DNA from: Marinobacter sp.
Lineage (GTDB): Bacteria > Pseudomonadota > Gammaproteobacteria > Pseudomonadales > Oleiphilaceae
Direction: 5' to 3'
NCBI GenBank assembly: GCA_018402255.1
Contig: JAGYIS010000005.1
Location: 222,153 to 286,152, forward strand
Length of the DNA stretch: 64,000 bases
Shown here: positions 25,152 to 34,633 of the stretch, piece by piece
How the letters are laid out: each line of letters starts with the position of its first letter
Position numbering within the stretch: the stretch's first letter is position 1
Translations under genes and position numbers: made by a program
The notes under the pieces: model-generated
Told to the model about the DNA's origin: nothing
Database searches by the model: none
What the model saw: the letters and a program-made list of their open reading frames with translations, nothing else

Positions 25152-25445
25152 TTAACAGCACTGGCCAAGAAACCCGTTCAGTTGGTTGAGCAGATCCTGG
25201 ATCCGGGAAACATTGACCCGATACTCCACTTCCTTGCCGACCTTGTTGGCGTTGAGCAATCCGGCTTCTCGTAATTGCTTGAGGTGCTCAGACACCGTCG
25301 ACATGCCCAGCTCGGTACGAATCGCCACGTCACCCACTGTGAGCACAGGCTGATCTGCGAACAGCAGCATGATGCGCTGTCGGTTGGGGTTGCTGAGCGC
25401 CTGTAAGAACTTCTGTATATCGTTTGAGAGTGTCATATCATTCAC
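25152..25445 (-). CDS. arsR: ArsR-family winged-helix repressor with C-terminal Cys-Cys
   Basis: A 97-residue ArsR/SmtB repressor: FLQALSNPNRQRIMLLF, the recognition helix MSTVSEHLKQLREAGLL and the wing VEYRVN. The usual metal-binding CVC motif in the alpha-3 region is absent; the only cysteines are the last two residues (96-97), recalling ArsR variants that bind trivalent arsenicals at C-terminal cysteines. A perfect TTCGG/CCGAA inverted repeat and a good promoter overlap its start, consistent with autorepression. GTG 25445 or ATG 25436 may be the start; the predicted transcript begins only 8-15 nt upstream, so the leader is very short. Inducer is inferred, not shown. Confidence 0.85.
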   Translation of the reverse strand: MNDMTLSNDIQKFLQALSNPNRQRIMLLFADQPVLTVGDVAIRTELGMSTVSEHLKQLREAGLLNANKVGKEVEYRVNVSRIQDLLNQLNGFLGQCC

Positions 25446-25461
25446 TTCGGATTTTACCGAA
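25446..25461. promoter_or_regulatory. ArsR operator
   Basis: TTCGGATTTTACCGAA is a perfect 5-bp inverted repeat separated by six bases, directly between the -10 element and the start codon of arsR, where the transcript should begin. A bound repressor would block RNA polymerase. Confidence 0.7.
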
Positions 25462-25489
25462 ATGTATGTTGAGTGAGACGTGTTGTCAA
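25461..25489 (-). promoter_or_regulatory. arsR promoter
   Basis: On the minus strand a consensus TTGACA (25489-25484), a 17-base spacer and TACATT (25466-25461) form a sigma-70 promoter. The operator starts at the last base of the -10 element. Confidence 0.8.
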
Positions 25490-25602
25490 GATCTGGTGAC
25501 GGTAAAACGGAGCAGTGGAAATAGTGGCCGATACCTGGCCGGGGAAACCCTGATGGATCAATAGTCGCGTACGGGCGTGACTTGGGCTTTTAGGCGGGAA
25601 AG

Positions 25603-25679
<77 letters not shown>

Positions 25680-25692
25680 ATCAACGGCCAGC

Positions 25693-25720
25693 ATTATACG
25701 GATTGCCGGCCGTTTTACTA
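25693..25720 (-). promoter_or_regulatory. Promoter of tRNA-Pro
   Basis: A perfect TATAAT (25698-25693, minus strand) lies 14 bp before the tRNA 5' end; the -35 region TAGTAA (25720-25715) is weak. A GC-rich stretch GCTGGCCG follows the -10 element, as in stringently controlled tRNA promoters. Confidence 0.6.
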
Positions 25721-25766
25721 GCCCCGTCCCTGGGGTAGTTACCTCCTATAACCGTGAAGCGCCCTG

Positions 25767-27848
25767 TTACCCGGCGGTGGGCAGCAGGGAAATATCGGCT
25801 ACCCGGAGGAACAGGTTACGCAGGCGATTGAGCAGTGCCAGCCGGTTGTTGCGCACGGCTTCGTCGTCTGCCATCACCATGACTTCGTCGAAGAAGGTGT
25901 CGACCGGTTCGCGCAGGTTGGCCAGAGAGGTCAGCGCGCTGGCGTAGTCGCCCTGCTCGAACAGCGGCAGTACTTTGTCTGCCAGCTCGTCCACTTTGGC
26001 CGCCAGAGTTTTCTCGGAGGCATCCTGCAGCAGTGCGGTATCAACGGACTCGCCAATGCTGTCACCACCCTGTTTGGTCAGGATGTTGGAAACCCGTTTG
26101 TTGGCGCCGGCCAGGGCCTGGGCTTCTGGTAGCTGGCGGAAGGTTTCCACGGCTTTTACCCGGCGGTCGAAGTCGAGCGGGCGGGTTGGGCGGCGGGCGT
26201 GTACGGCCAGGTACACTTCGGCGCCGATGCCCTGCTCGTCGTAATGGGCGCGGAAGCGCTCCAGCATGTAGTCCACCACGGTGCTGGCGGTGTTGTTCTC
26301 AGTCAGCACGGTGAAGTTCTGCTCGGCCCACTCACACACCGTTTGCAGGTCCAGCGGCAGCTGCCGTTCGATGATGATGCGCAGCACACCCAGTGAGGCG
26401 CGGCGCAACGCGAACGGATCACGGGTACCGGACGGCGGTTGGTTGATACCGAACAGGCCCACCAGGGAGTCGATGCGGTCAGCAATGGCGACGGCGCAAC
26501 CGGTCAGAGTGGTGGGCAGGTTGTCACCGGCAAAACGCGGCATGTACTGCTCGTTCAGGGCCTTGGCCACGTCGGCGTGTTCACCGTCGTTGGTGGCGTA
26601 GTACTGGCCCATGATGCCCTGAAGGTCGGTGAACTCCAGCACCATTTCAGTGACCAGGTCGGTCTTGGCCAGCATGGCGGCGCGCTCGGCCAGCGCCGGA
26701 TCGCCGTTGATGGCGTTGGCGATCTTCCCGGCCAGGGCGGCCACACGCACGGATTTGTCGTAAATGCTGCCCAGTTTGTCCTGGAACACGATGGGCTTGA
26801 GGGCCTCGATACGATCTTCCAGTTTGGTCTTGCGGTCAGTTTCATAGAAGAAGGCCGCGTCTGACAGACGCGGACGGATGACCTTCTCGTTGCCGGAAAT
26901 GACCTGGGCCGGGTCTTTGCTTTCCAGGTTGGCCACGGTAATGAACAGCGGCAACATGCGATTGTTGCTGTCGACCACGTGGAAGTACTTCTGATGCTCC
27001 TTCATGGACGAGATCAGAGCTTCGGCGGGTACTTCCAGAAAGCGCTCCTCGAAACGCCCCATCAGCGGGACCGGCCACTCGTTCAGAGCGGTCACTTCGT
27101 CCAGCAGGTCTTCGTCGATCACCGCTTTACCTTGGGCTTCTTTCTCAGCGAGGGCGTTAACGCCGGCGCGGATCTGTTCACGGCGCTCGGCGAAATCGGC
27201 CAGTACATAGCCTTCCTGCTTGAGCACCACTTCGTAGTCAGCCGGGGTGGGTACGATCAGTTCTTTCGCGCAGTGGAACCGATGGCCGCGGGTTTTGTTG
27301 CCGGGCTTGAGGTTCATCACCGGGGTGTCGATCACCTTGTTGCCGTACAGCATGATCAGCCAGTGTACCGGGCGCACAAATTCCGTGCGGTGGGCGCCCC
27401 AGCGCATGCGCTTGGGGATCGGCAACGCGGCCAGCGACTGATCTATCAGCTCTGGCAGCAGCTCCACGGTTGGCTTGCCCTTCTCTACGGTACGGTAAAC
27501 AACCCAGGCACCTTTGTCGGTTTCCAGGGTGTCGAGCTGGTCTGGCGTAATGCCCAATGAGGTGGCAAAGCCGGTCAGTGCGCGGGTCGGGTTTCCGGCG
27601 TCGTCAAAGGCCGCTTGCACGGCCGGGCCACGCTTTTCCACCGACTTGTCCGGCTGGGCGTTGGCCAGGTCACGGATACGCACGGCCAGGCGACGTGGGG
27701 CCGCAAAGGCTTCCACTTTGCCAAAGCTTACGCCTGCGTCTTCCAGGCCTTTGGTAATACCCTGAGTGAAGGCATCAGACAGCGGTTTGAGAGCTTTTGG
27801 CGGCAGCTCCTCAGTACCCAGTTCAACCAGAAAATCCTGTGTAGCCAT
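25767..27848 (-). CDS. glyS: Glycyl-tRNA synthetase beta subunit
   Basis: The 693-residue product is the beta chain of the bacterial alpha2-beta2 glycyl-tRNA synthetase, which binds tRNA-Gly. It opens with the typical [18 protein letters not shown] and contains [53 protein letters not shown] and a C-terminal anticodon-binding domain ending [12 protein letters not shown]. Length matches the 689 residues in E. coli. Its ATG overlaps the last base of the glyQ stop (TAATG), so the two subunits are translationally coupled. Confidence 0.98.
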   Translation of the reverse strand: MATQDFLVELGTEELPPKALKPLSDAFTQGITKGLEDAGVSFGKVEAFAAPRRLAVRIRDLANAQPDKSVEKRGPAVQAAFDDAGNPTRALTGFATSLGITPDQLDTLETDKGAWVVYRTVEKGKPTVELLPELIDQSLAALPIPKRMRWGAHRTEFVRPVHWLIMLYGNKVIDTPVMNLKPGNKTRGHRFHCAKELIVPTPADYEVVLKQEGYVLADFAERREQIRAGVNALAEKEAQGKAVIDEDLLDEVTALNEWPVPLMGRFEERFLEVPAEALISSMKEHQKYFHVVDSNNRMLPLFITVANLESKDPAQVISGNEKVIRPRLSDAAFFYETDRKTKLEDRIEALKPIVFQDKLGSIYDKSVRVAALAGKIANAINGDPALAERAAMLAKTDLVTEMVLEFTDLQGIMGQYYATNDGEHADVAKALNEQYMPRFAGDNLPTTLTGCAVAIADRIDSLVGLFGINQPPSGTRDPFALRRASLGVLRIIIERQLPLDLQTVCEWAEQNFTVLTENNTASTVVDYMLERFRAHYDEQGIGAEVYLAVHARRPTRPLDFDRRVKAVETFRQLPEAQALAGANKRVSNILTKQGGDSIGESVDTALLQDASEKTLAAKVDELADKVLPLFEQGDYASALTSLANLREPVDTFFDEVMVMADDEAVRNNRLALLNRLRNLFLRVADISLLPTAG

Positions 27849-28873
27849 TACGCGTTCCCCTGTTCCTGCGGTGCCTTTTTCGCTTTCTTGCCTTTTTTGC
27901 CATTGGCTTTGGCGTCTGCAGCGTCGGCTGCGGCCAACACCTCTTTACGGAGGTGTTCCGGTGCCAGCGGGAAGCCCAGGGCGCGGCGGCTATCAAAGTA
28001 AGCCTGAGCAACCGAACGGGCCAGGGTGCGTACACGCAGGATAAAGCGCTGGCGCTCAGTCACGGAAATGGCGTGGCGGGCATCCAGCAGGTTGAAGGTG
28101 TGGGAGGCCTTGAGCACCTGCTCGTAGGCGGGCAGTGGCAGGCCGGCTTCGATCAGGCGTGCGCTCTCGCGCTCATACACGTCAAAGCTGTGGAACAGAA
28201 ACTCGGTGTCGGCGTGCTCAAAGTTGTAAGTGGACATCTCCACTTCCTGCTGATGGAACACGTCACCGTAGGTGACCACACCATCAGGGCCTTTGGTCCA
28301 GACCAGGTCATACACGCTGTCTACGCCCTGGATGTACATAGCGAGGCGCTCAAGACCGTAGGTCAGCTCGCCAGTGACCGGATAGCATTCCAGGCCGCCG
28401 ACTTGCTGGAAGTAGGTAAACTGGGTGACTTCCATACCATTCAGCCAGATTTCCCAGCCCAGACCCCAGGCGCCCAGGGTTGGGGATTCCCAGTTGTCCT
28501 CAACAAAGCGGATGTCGTGTACCAGGGGATCCAGCCCCAGCGCCCGCAGCGAATCCAGGTACAGTTCCTGAATGTTGTCTGGCGAAGGCTTGAGCACCAC
28601 CTGAAACTGATAATAATGCTGCAGGCGGTTGGGGTTTTCGCCGTAGCGGCCATCGGTGGGACGGCGGCTGGGTTGAACGTAGGCGGAGTTCCAGGTTTCC
28701 GGTCCGATCGAGCGCAGGAAGGTGGCCGGATGGAAAGTACCGGCGCCGACTTCCATATCAAGCGGCTGGAGAACCACGCAGCCGTGCTGCGCCCAGAAAT
28801 TCTGCAGTGCCAGGATCAGACCCTGAAAGGTCTTGATATCCGGCGCGGAGTTGTTGGTTGCCTTGTCTGTCAC
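27848..28873 (-). CDS. glyQ: Glycyl-tRNA synthetase alpha subunit
   Basis: The alpha chain carries the class II catalytic core that activates glycine: [36 protein letters not shown] and the [16 protein letters not shown] region are characteristic. The GTG at 28873 gives an N-terminus ([18 protein letters not shown]) typical of the family; the upstream open frame would run through the promoter. At 341 residues it is longer than E. coli GlyQ (303) because of a lysine-rich C-terminal tail ([11 protein letters not shown]). It is the first gene of glyQ-glyS. Confidence 0.97.
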   Translation of the reverse strand: MTDKATNNSAPDIKTFQGLILALQNFWAQHGCVVLQPLDMEVGAGTFHPATFLRSIGPETWNSAYVQPSRRPTDGRYGENPNRLQHYYQFQVVLKPSPDNIQELYLDSLRALGLDPLVHDIRFVEDNWESPTLGAWGLGWEIWLNGMEVTQFTYFQQVGGLECYPVTGELTYGLERLAMYIQGVDSVYDLVWTKGPDGVVTYGDVFHQQEVEMSTYNFEHADTEFLFHSFDVYERESARLIEAGLPLPAYEQVLKASHTFNLLDARHAISVTERQRFILRVRTLARSVAQAYFDSRRALGFPLAPEHLRKEVLAAADAADAKANGKKGKKAKKAPQEQGNA

Positions 28874-28945
28874 GACGATTGCCTGCTGGTCAGTCTGTGT
28901 GTGGCGCCCCGTCTTCTGGGGCACTCCGGAATTTTGAAAACGCGC

Positions 28946-28975
28946 ATTATACGCCTGCTGGCGTTGCATTTCTAA
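28946..28975 (-). promoter_or_regulatory. Promoter of glyQS
   Basis: A perfect TATAAT (28951-28946, minus strand) in the context GCGTATAATGCGCG, with a weak TTAGAA (28975-28970) 18 bases upstream. The context is nearly the same as that of the tRNA-Pro promoter (CCGTATAATGCTGG), with a GC-rich discriminator. Leader of about 65 nt. Confidence 0.55.
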
Positions 28976-29009
28976 GTGCATGCCAGGCTGTTGTTTTGCC
29001 TTGGATCAA

Positions 29010-30413
29010 TCAGAAGAACGTGAGGCCCACCTGGAACAGCTTTTCGACATCGCGGATCCGGGTCTTGTCGACCAGGAACAGGATCACGTGGTCGTCTGGC
29101 TGTATCCGCAGATGATCGTGGGCGATGAATACTTCGTTGTGCCGGACGATGGCGCCGATGGTGGTGCCCGGCGGCAGGTTGATCTCGTCCAGTCGTTTGC
29201 CCACGACTTTAGAAGACCGGTGATCGCCGTGGGCGATCGCTTCGATGGCTTCTGCGGCACCCCGGCGCAGGGAGTGGACGTTGACCACATCGCCCCGGCG
29301 CACATGGGTCAGCAGGCTGCCGATGGTGGTCTGTTGGGGCGAGATGGCAACGTCAATATCGCCGCCCTGGATCAGGTCGACGTAATCCGGATTGTTGATC
29401 AGGGTCAGTACCTTGCGGGCGCCCAGTCGCTTGGCCAGGAGGGAAGCCATGATGTTGGCTTCGTCGTCATTGGTGACGGCGCAGAACACATCGGTGTTTT
29501 CGATATTCTCTTCCAACAGGATGTCTTTGTTGGCCGCATTGCCCTCAAGTACCACGGTTTTGCGTAACCGTTCAGACAACATCACGCAGCGATCATGGTC
29601 CCGCTCGAGTATCTTTACCTGGTAGCGGCCTTCCAGCGTGTTCGCCAGGCGATAGCCGATATTGCCACCACCGCAGATAAAGACGCGCTTGTAGGGCTTG
29701 GATAACGGCTGCAGCTCACTCATGACCGAGCGAATGTGGTCGGCTGCCGCAATAAAGAACACCTCGTCGCCGTCTTCGATCACCGTGTTGCCCTGGGGCA
29801 TGATGGCACGGTCTTTCCGGAAAATGGCCGCCACCCGGGTATCGATTTTGGGCATGTGGGTGCGCAGGTAGGACAATTCACGACCGACCAGCGGGCCGCC
29901 TTCAATGGCCCGGATTGCCACCAGCCGCACCAGACCTCGGGAGAATTCCAGTACCTGCAGGGTGCCCGGGTACTCGATCAAGCGAGTGATGTGCTTGGTC
30001 ACCAGCTGTTCCGGGCTGATCAGTACATCAATCGGAAAGCCGCGCAAGCTGTCCAGTTCTTTTACCGTATCCCGGTTATAGAACAGTTCAGGTTTCGCCA
30101 GATAGGCCCCGGCACGAACCCGGCAGATGGTAGTCGGGGTTTTGTACAACAACTTGGACACCTGGCAGGCGACCATGTTGGTCTCGTCGCTGTTGGTGAC
30201 CGCGATCACCATGTCGGCATCTTCGGCGCCGGCCTGGCGCAACACGGTCGGATAGGATGCCCGGCCGTGCATGGTGCGGATGTCCAGCCGATCCTGCAGT
30301 TCCCGCAGGCGTGCGCTGTCGCTGTCTATGATCGTAATGTCGTTGGCTTCATTGGCGAGGTTTTCCGCCAGGGTGCCGCCAACCTGGCCGGCGCCGAGAA
30401 TCAGGATTTTCAT
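29010..30413 (-). CDS. trkA: Trk system potassium uptake protein TrkA
   Basis: TrkA is the cytoplasmic NAD-binding gating subunit of the TrkH/TrkG potassium channel. The 467-residue product has two RCK modules, each with a Rossmann GxGxx[16 protein letters not shown] at residue 4 and [16 protein letters not shown] near 236, each followed by a TrkA_C domain (the second ending [21 protein letters not shown]). Length equals the 458 residues of E. coli TrkA closely. ATG overlaps the rsmB stop as ATGA. It is the last gene of def-fmt-rsmB-trkA. Confidence 0.97.
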   Translation of the reverse strand: MKILILGAGQVGGTLAENLANEANDITIIDSDSARLRELQDRLDIRTMHGRASYPTVLRQAGAEDADMVIAVTNSDETNMVACQVSKLLYKTPTTICRVRAGAYLAKPELFYNRDTVKELDSLRGFPIDVLISPEQLVTKHITRLIEYPGTLQVLEFSRGLVRLVAIRAIEGGPLVGRELSYLRTHMPKIDTRVAAIFRKDRAIMPQGNTVIEDGDEVFFIAAADHIRSVMSELQPLSKPYKRVFICGGGNIGYRLANTLEGRYQVKILERDHDRCVMLSERLRKTVVLEGNAANKDILLEENIENTDVFCAVTNDDEANIMASLLAKRLGARKVLTLINNPDYVDLIQGGDIDVAISPQQTTIGSLLTHVRRGDVVNVHSLRRGAAEAIEAIAHGDHRSSKVVGKRLDEINLPPGTTIGAIVRHNEVFIAHDHLRIQPDDHVILFLVDKTRIRDVEKLFQVGLTFF

Positions 30414-31711
30414 AATTCAGGTTTCTCCAGCACGGCATAGAAAAAGCCGTCGTGGCTGTCCGGGTCTGGCAGTAACTGGCGGCCGGTGGTCATGTCGCGG
30501 CCCCAGGCCGCGTCTGTCTGAATCAGCTGTGCCTGTTCCTGCTGCTTGAGGAACCGCTGGATTATACGGTGGTTCTCCTGCGGAAACACCGAACAGGTCG
30601 CGTAGACCAGCCGCCCGCCGGGTTTCAGGATAGACCACATGGCGTCAAGCAGGCCAAGCTGAATGGCGGCCAGGGGCACGATGTCGGATTCCCGGCGCAG
30701 CAGTTTGATGTCCGGGTGCCGGCGGATCACGCCGGTAGCGCTGCAGGGCACGTCCAGCAGGATACGGTCGAAGGCTTCGCCGTCCCACCATTGATCGATG
30801 TCAGCGGCGTCCGCTTGTTTCAGCGTGGCGACGAGATCCAGGCGGTCGAGGTTTTCCTGAACTCTGGGCAGTCGCTCGGCGGATTCGTCGATGGCGACCA
30901 CCTCGGCAAGATCGGCGCAGGCTTCCAGAATGGCGCAGGTTTTGCCCCCTGGCGCGGCGCAGGCGTCCAGCACCCGCTGGCCCGGTTGCAAGTCCATCAT
31001 GGTGGTACACAGCTGGGCGGCTTCGTCCTGAACGCTGGCGGCACCGTCCTCAAACCAGGGTAGCCGATCGACTGGCACCGGCTGCTCCAGCTGGATACCG
31101 AAAGGCGCAAAGCGGGTGGGCAGTGCGTTAATGCCGGCTTCTTTCAACAGCGCGAGGTATTCGTCCCGGCTGAAACGAAGGGCGTTTACCCGCAGGGTCA
31201 TCGGCGCCTGGGTATTATTGGCCGCCAGAATCGCCTGCCAGTCGTCCGGCCAGTTATGGCGCAGCTTCTCTACCATCCACACCGGGTGGCTGTATTGGCT
31301 GCAGTCATCTTTCGGTTCTGGCGCGCCTTCCCGTTCCGCAGCGCGCAGCACCCCGTTCACCAGGCCGGTCAGGTGCGGCTTGTCCAGGGCGCGGCAGGCT
31401 TCCACGGTTTCGTTCAATACGGCATAGGTGGCCTGTTCGCTGAACCGAAGCTGGAACAGCGCCACCAACATCAGGTGGTGGATAACCTGGTCCGGTTTGC
31501 GCAGAGGCTTCTTCAGGCGCTGGTTAAGTTCACCCTCAAGCCGGTGAAACCAGCGACAGGTGCCGTAGCAGATGGCCTGCAGTTGCGGGCGTTGTTCCGG
31601 TGGCAACTGACTCAGGGCCACCGGCAGGCACTGGCTTAACGACTGGCCGTTTTCCACCGCCAGCAACACATTGGCGGCAACCGCGCGAAACGGCAGGGGT
31701 TGGTAGGCCAT
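30410..31711 (-). CDS. rsmB: 16S rRNA m5C967 methyltransferase RsmB
   Basis: RsmB (Sun/Fmu) methylates C967 of 16S rRNA using SAM. The 433-residue product has an N-terminal NusB-like RNA-binding domain (about 1-140) and a Rossmann methyltransferase domain with [10 protein letters not shown] (SAM binding), [15 protein letters not shown] (motif IV with catalytic-site Cys) and [11 protein letters not shown] (motif VI with the nucleophilic Cys). Its stop overlaps the trkA start, and its ATG lies two bases after the fmt stop, so the three are one transcription unit. Confidence 0.97.
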   Translation of the reverse strand: MAYQPLPFRAVAANVLLAVENGQSLSQCLPVALSQLPPEQRPQLQAICYGTCRWFHRLEGELNQRLKKPLRKPDQVIHHLMLVALFQLRFSEQATYAVLNETVEACRALDKPHLTGLVNGVLRAAEREGAPEPKDDCSQYSHPVWMVEKLRHNWPDDWQAILAANNTQAPMTLRVNALRFSRDEYLALLKEAGINALPTRFAPFGIQLEQPVPVDRLPWFEDGAASVQDEAAQLCTTMMDLQPGQRVLDACAAPGGKTCAILEACADLAEVVAIDESAERLPRVQENLDRLDLVATLKQADAADIDQWWDGEAFDRILLDVPCSATGVIRRHPDIKLLRRESDIVPLAAIQLGLLDAMWSILKPGGRLVYATCSVFPQENHRIIQRFLKQQEQAQLIQTDAAWGRDMTTGRQLLPDPDSHDGFFYAVLEKPEL

Positions 31712-31713
31712 GG

Positions 31714-32649
31714 TCAGTGCAGCTCCTGTTCGGGCATGAGCACCGGTTTGCCACCGTTGATCAGGTCATTCACGCTCAGGGCACGAGTGCCGGGCAGTTG
31801 TACAGAGGTAACCCTGAGGCTGCCGTTGCCGCAAGCGATGTCGATGCCCTCGCGCTCACGGCGCAGCACGGTGCCGGGTGTTTTGTCGCTGCTTTGCGCT
31901 AACGCTTCGGCCTGATGAATGCGGATGCGTTGATCGCCCAGGTCGGTGAAGGTGCCAGGCCAGGGGTTGAAGGCGCGGATCAGTCGTTCGATCTCCGGTG
32001 CACTGCGGGTCCAGTCGATATGGCCTTCTTCTTTTGACAATTTGTGGGCGTAGTTGGCTTCGTCGCCATTCTGGGCCTCGCCGGTCAGCTCACCTTTGGC
32101 CAGGCTGGCCAGTGCTTTGATGATGGCTTTGCCGCCCATCTCGGCCAGGCGGTCGTGCAGGCTGCCGCCGGTGTCGTCCGGGCCGATAGGAGTGGCTTCT
32201 TTCAGCAGCATGTCGCCGGTATCCAGGCCTACGTCCATCTGCATGATGGTAATGCCGGTTTCGCGATCGCCGGCGGCAATGGCGCGCTGAATGGGCGCAG
32301 CACCGCGCCAGCGCGGCAACAACGAGGCATGGATGTTCAGGCAACCGTGGCGTGGAATGGCCAGGACCGCTTTCGGCAGAATCAGCCCGTAGGCGGCCAC
32401 GATCATCACGTCGGGTTGCAGCGCGGCCAGCTCCTGTTGGGCGTCTTCCGGTTTCAGACTGTCGGGCTGGAACACTGGAAGGTTGGCCTCCAGTGCCACC
32501 TGCTTGACCGGGCTGGGCATCAGTTTCCGGCCTCGGCCGGCGGGACGGTCTGGCTGGCTGTAAACACCCACCACAGTGTGGCCGGCGTCCAGCAAAGCTT
32601 TCAGGGCGGTGGCGGCAAAATCCGGCGTTCCGGCAAACACAATTCGCAC
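31714..32649 (-). CDS. fmt: Methionyl-tRNA formyltransferase
   Basis: Fmt formylates initiator Met-tRNA. The 311-residue product begins with RIVFAGTPDFAATALKALL, contains the catalytic segment CLNIHASLLPRWRGAAPIQRAI (Asn, His) and MQMDVGLDTGDM, and ends with the OB-fold tRNA-binding domain. GTG 32649 gives exactly the family N-terminus (E. coli Fmt has 315 residues); longer readings run back into def. A perfect intrinsic terminator lies between def and this gene. Confidence 0.97.
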   Translation of the reverse strand: MRIVFAGTPDFAATALKALLDAGHTVVGVYSQPDRPAGRGRKLMPSPVKQVALEANLPVFQPDSLKPEDAQQELAALQPDVMIVAAYGLILPKAVLAIPRHGCLNIHASLLPRWRGAAPIQRAIAAGDRETGITIMQMDVGLDTGDMLLKEATPIGPDDTGGSLHDRLAEMGGKAIIKALASLAKGELTGEAQNGDEANYAHKLSKEEGHIDWTRSAPEIERLIRAFNPWPGTFTDLGDQRIRIHQAEALAQSSDKTPGTVLRREREGIDIACGNGSLRVTSVQLPGTRALSVNDLINGGKPVLMPEQELH

Positions 32650-32679
32650 GGTGGTGTTGTCTCTGTGTCGTTGAATACG

Positions 32680-32702
32680 AAAAAACCGGGTCGCAACCCG
32701 GT
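32680..32702 (-). terminator. Intrinsic terminator between def and fmt
   Basis: On the minus strand ACCGGGT (32702-32696), TGCG and ACCCGGT (32691-32685) form a seven-pair hairpin followed immediately by a T-run (32685-32680). It lies after the def stop and 31 bp before the fmt start, in the direction of transcription. Confidence 0.75.
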
Positions 32703-32731
32703 CCTGAAGTCTATCCGATGTCGAGTGCCGC

Positions 32732-33235
32732 TCAGGCGCTCTGTTTGTGCTGTTTTTCCAGCTTCTTGCGAATGCGGGTCCGCTTGAGCGAGCTGAGGTA
32801 ATCCACAAACAGTTTGCCGTTCAGGTGGTCCATTTCATGTTGGATGCACACAGCCAGCAGGCCAGTGGCTTCGATCACAAACTCTTCACCATTGCGGTCT
32901 TTGGCGGTAATCCGGCAGTGCTCGATGCGCTTAACGTCTTCGTAGAAGCCGGGCACCGACAGGCAGCCTTCCTGCATGGCTTCAAGCTCACCATCCAGAA
33001 CTTCAATCTTCGGGTTAATGAATACCCTCGGTTCGCTCTTGTCTTCCGACAGATCCATTACGATGATCTGCTTGTGCACATTTACCTGAGTAGCGGCCAG
33101 TCCAATGCCGGGAGCATCGTACATGGTCTCGAACATGTCGTCGATCAGGGTGCGGATGTCGTCGGTTACCTCGCCTACCGGCTTGGCAATGGTGCGAAGA
33201 CGGGGATCCGGATATTCAAGAATCTCTAGAATCAT
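32732..33235 (-). CDS. def: Peptide deformylase
   Basis: Def removes the formyl group from nascent proteins, using Fe2+ held by a Cys and two His. The 167-residue product has all three motifs: [18 protein letters not shown] (Cys ligand) and [11 protein letters not shown] (two His ligands and the catalytic Glu). Length matches E. coli Def (169). It is the first gene before fmt-rsmB-trkA and divergent from the lysM gene. Confidence 0.98.
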   Translation of the reverse strand: MILEILEYPDPRLRTIAKPVGEVTDDIRTLIDDMFETMYDAPGIGLAATQVNVHKQIIVMDLSEDKSEPRVFINPKIEVLDGELEAMQEGCLSVPGFYEDVKRIEHCRITAKDRNGEEFVIEATGLLAVCIQHEMDHLNGKLFVDYLSSLKRTRIRKKLEKQHKQSA

Positions 33236-33281
33236 AGTGCTTTGGCTTCTCTGAAATGCGACGGCGGTCTGCGCAAATTTT

Positions 33282-33302
33282 CGTCATGAACCTATCATGA
33301 CG
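33282..33302. promoter_or_regulatory. Perfect inverted repeat upstream of def
   Basis: CGTCATGA (33282-33289) and TCATGACG (33295-33302) form a perfect eight-pair inverted repeat with a five-base centre, 47-67 bp upstream of def in the divergent def/lysM gap. The size fits a dimeric repressor site or a leader hairpin; there is no T-run. The rest of the 299-bp gap is AT-rich and holds no recognisable gene; TATAGT at 33438 may belong to a lysM promoter. Confidence 0.5.
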
Positions 33303-33534
33303 CGAACGTGATGTAGCTATTATCCGATAAATTACCGATTGAGTACAAACTGATCAGTTAATAGCTAAAATCTTTCAGACTTGCTGCAGAATTTACTCGA
33401 AGAACAAAAGATAACATCACAAATCCCCAGACTTCTTCTATAGTAACGGGAATAACAACGTAATAAGCTGCGAGAATACTGTGGCGACATTACTGAACGC
33501 AAAGATTCTAGGCACGCGATCAAGGATATAGACA

Positions 33535-34551
33535 ATGAGGAAACTGTTGTACGCTCTGGCAGCCACCATGCTGCTGTTTACCTCCTGGGCCCAGGCACAA
33601 CCGGAGCTGAGGTCTGATCATCCTGAGCGTTACACTGTCGTCAAAGGGGATACCCTTTGGGACATTTCAGGGCGATTCCTGAACAACCCCTGGTACTGGC
33701 CAGAAATCTGGCACGTGAACCCGCAGGTTGCCAACCCTCACCTGATTTACCCGGGCGATCGCCTTGCCCTGGTGTATATCGACGGCAAGCCCCGGATCAC
33801 CAAGGTAGCCACCAGCGACGTGATCAAGCTGTCGCCCCAGATTCGTTCTGAAGCCATCGACACCCCGATCCCGGCGATCCCTCTGGACGCGATCAGCAGC
33901 TTCCTGACCGACACCCGCATTGTATCGCCAGATGAAATCAACGGTGCACCCTACATTCTGGAAGGCGAAGACGGGCGGATCATTACCGGTGCCGGCGACA
34001 AGGTGTATGCCCGTGGCCAGAAGCCAGCCGATCGTGTGGGTATCTTCCGTCGCAGCCAAGAGTTTGTGGATCCGGAGACCGGCGAGTTTCTGGGACTGGA
34101 AGCCCGTAGTATTGCCCGCGGCAGGATCACCGCAGAAAACAGCGATGTGTTGACCATGATGCTGACCCGCTCCAGTGAAGAGGTGCGCATTGGTGATCGT
34201 CTGCTGATTAACGAAGATCGCGGCTTGACCACCAATTTTGTGCCCAGCTCACCGGATGAGGAAATCAAGGGCGTGATGATTTCGGTAGACGGCGGTGTTA
34301 ACCAGATCGGCCAGTACAATGTGGTAGCCATCAACCGCGGTGAGCGGGAAGGCCTGAAGGCGGGTAACGTCATGGCCGTGATGAAAACCGGCAATATGGT
34401 TCGTGATCCGGTCACCGGTGAAACCATTGAGCTGCCGTCTGAACGTGCGGGCCTGCTGATGGTGTTCCAGACCTATGAGAAGATGAGCTACGGTCTGGTG
34501 CTTCAGGCAACCCGGCCGCTGGCTGTCGGTGATCAGGTTACCAATCCCTGA
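33535..34551 (+). CDS. Exported LysM-domain protein
   Basis: The 338-residue product has a signal peptide (cleavage after AQA, residue 21) and one LysM peptidoglycan-binding domain at about 33-79 (YTVVKGDTLWDISGRFLNNPWYWPEIWHVNP, PHLIYPGDRLAL). The long C-terminal part has no motif that I recognise. The gene upstream of dprA in pseudomonads encodes the same kind of protein. It probably sits in the periplasm on the cell wall; its role is not established. AAGGA lies a few bases before ATG 33535. A strong hairpin follows the gene. Confidence 0.9.
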   Translation: MRKLLYALAATMLLFTSWAQAQPELRSDHPERYTVVKGDTLWDISGRFLNNPWYWPEIWHVNPQVANPHLIYPGDRLALVYIDGKPRITKVATSDVIKLSPQIRSEAIDTPIPAIPLDAISSFLTDTRIVSPDEINGAPYILEGEDGRIITGAGDKVYARGQKPADRVGIFRRSQEFVDPETGEFLGLEARSIARGRITAENSDVLTMMLTRSSEEVRIGDRLLINEDRGLTTNFVPSSPDEEIKGVMISVDGGVNQIGQYNVVAINRGEREGLKAGNVMAVMKTGNMVRDPVTGETIELPSERAGLLMVFQTYEKMSYGLVLQATRPLAVGDQVTNP

Positions 34552-34585
34552 TTACCCGCACATGAGCAAATGAGTGACAGGATAG

Positions 34586-34620
34586 AATGGCCGGGCAGGA
34601 TAGCCCGGCCATTGTCGTTT
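34586..34620 (+). terminator. Terminator-like hairpin after the lysM gene
   Basis: AATGGCCGGGC (34586-34596) pairs perfectly over 11 bases with GCCCGGCCATT (34603-34613), then GTCGTTT. It separates the lysM gene from dprA, although the T-run is imperfect. Confidence 0.65.
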
Positions 34621-34633
34621 CAAGGATGAAATT

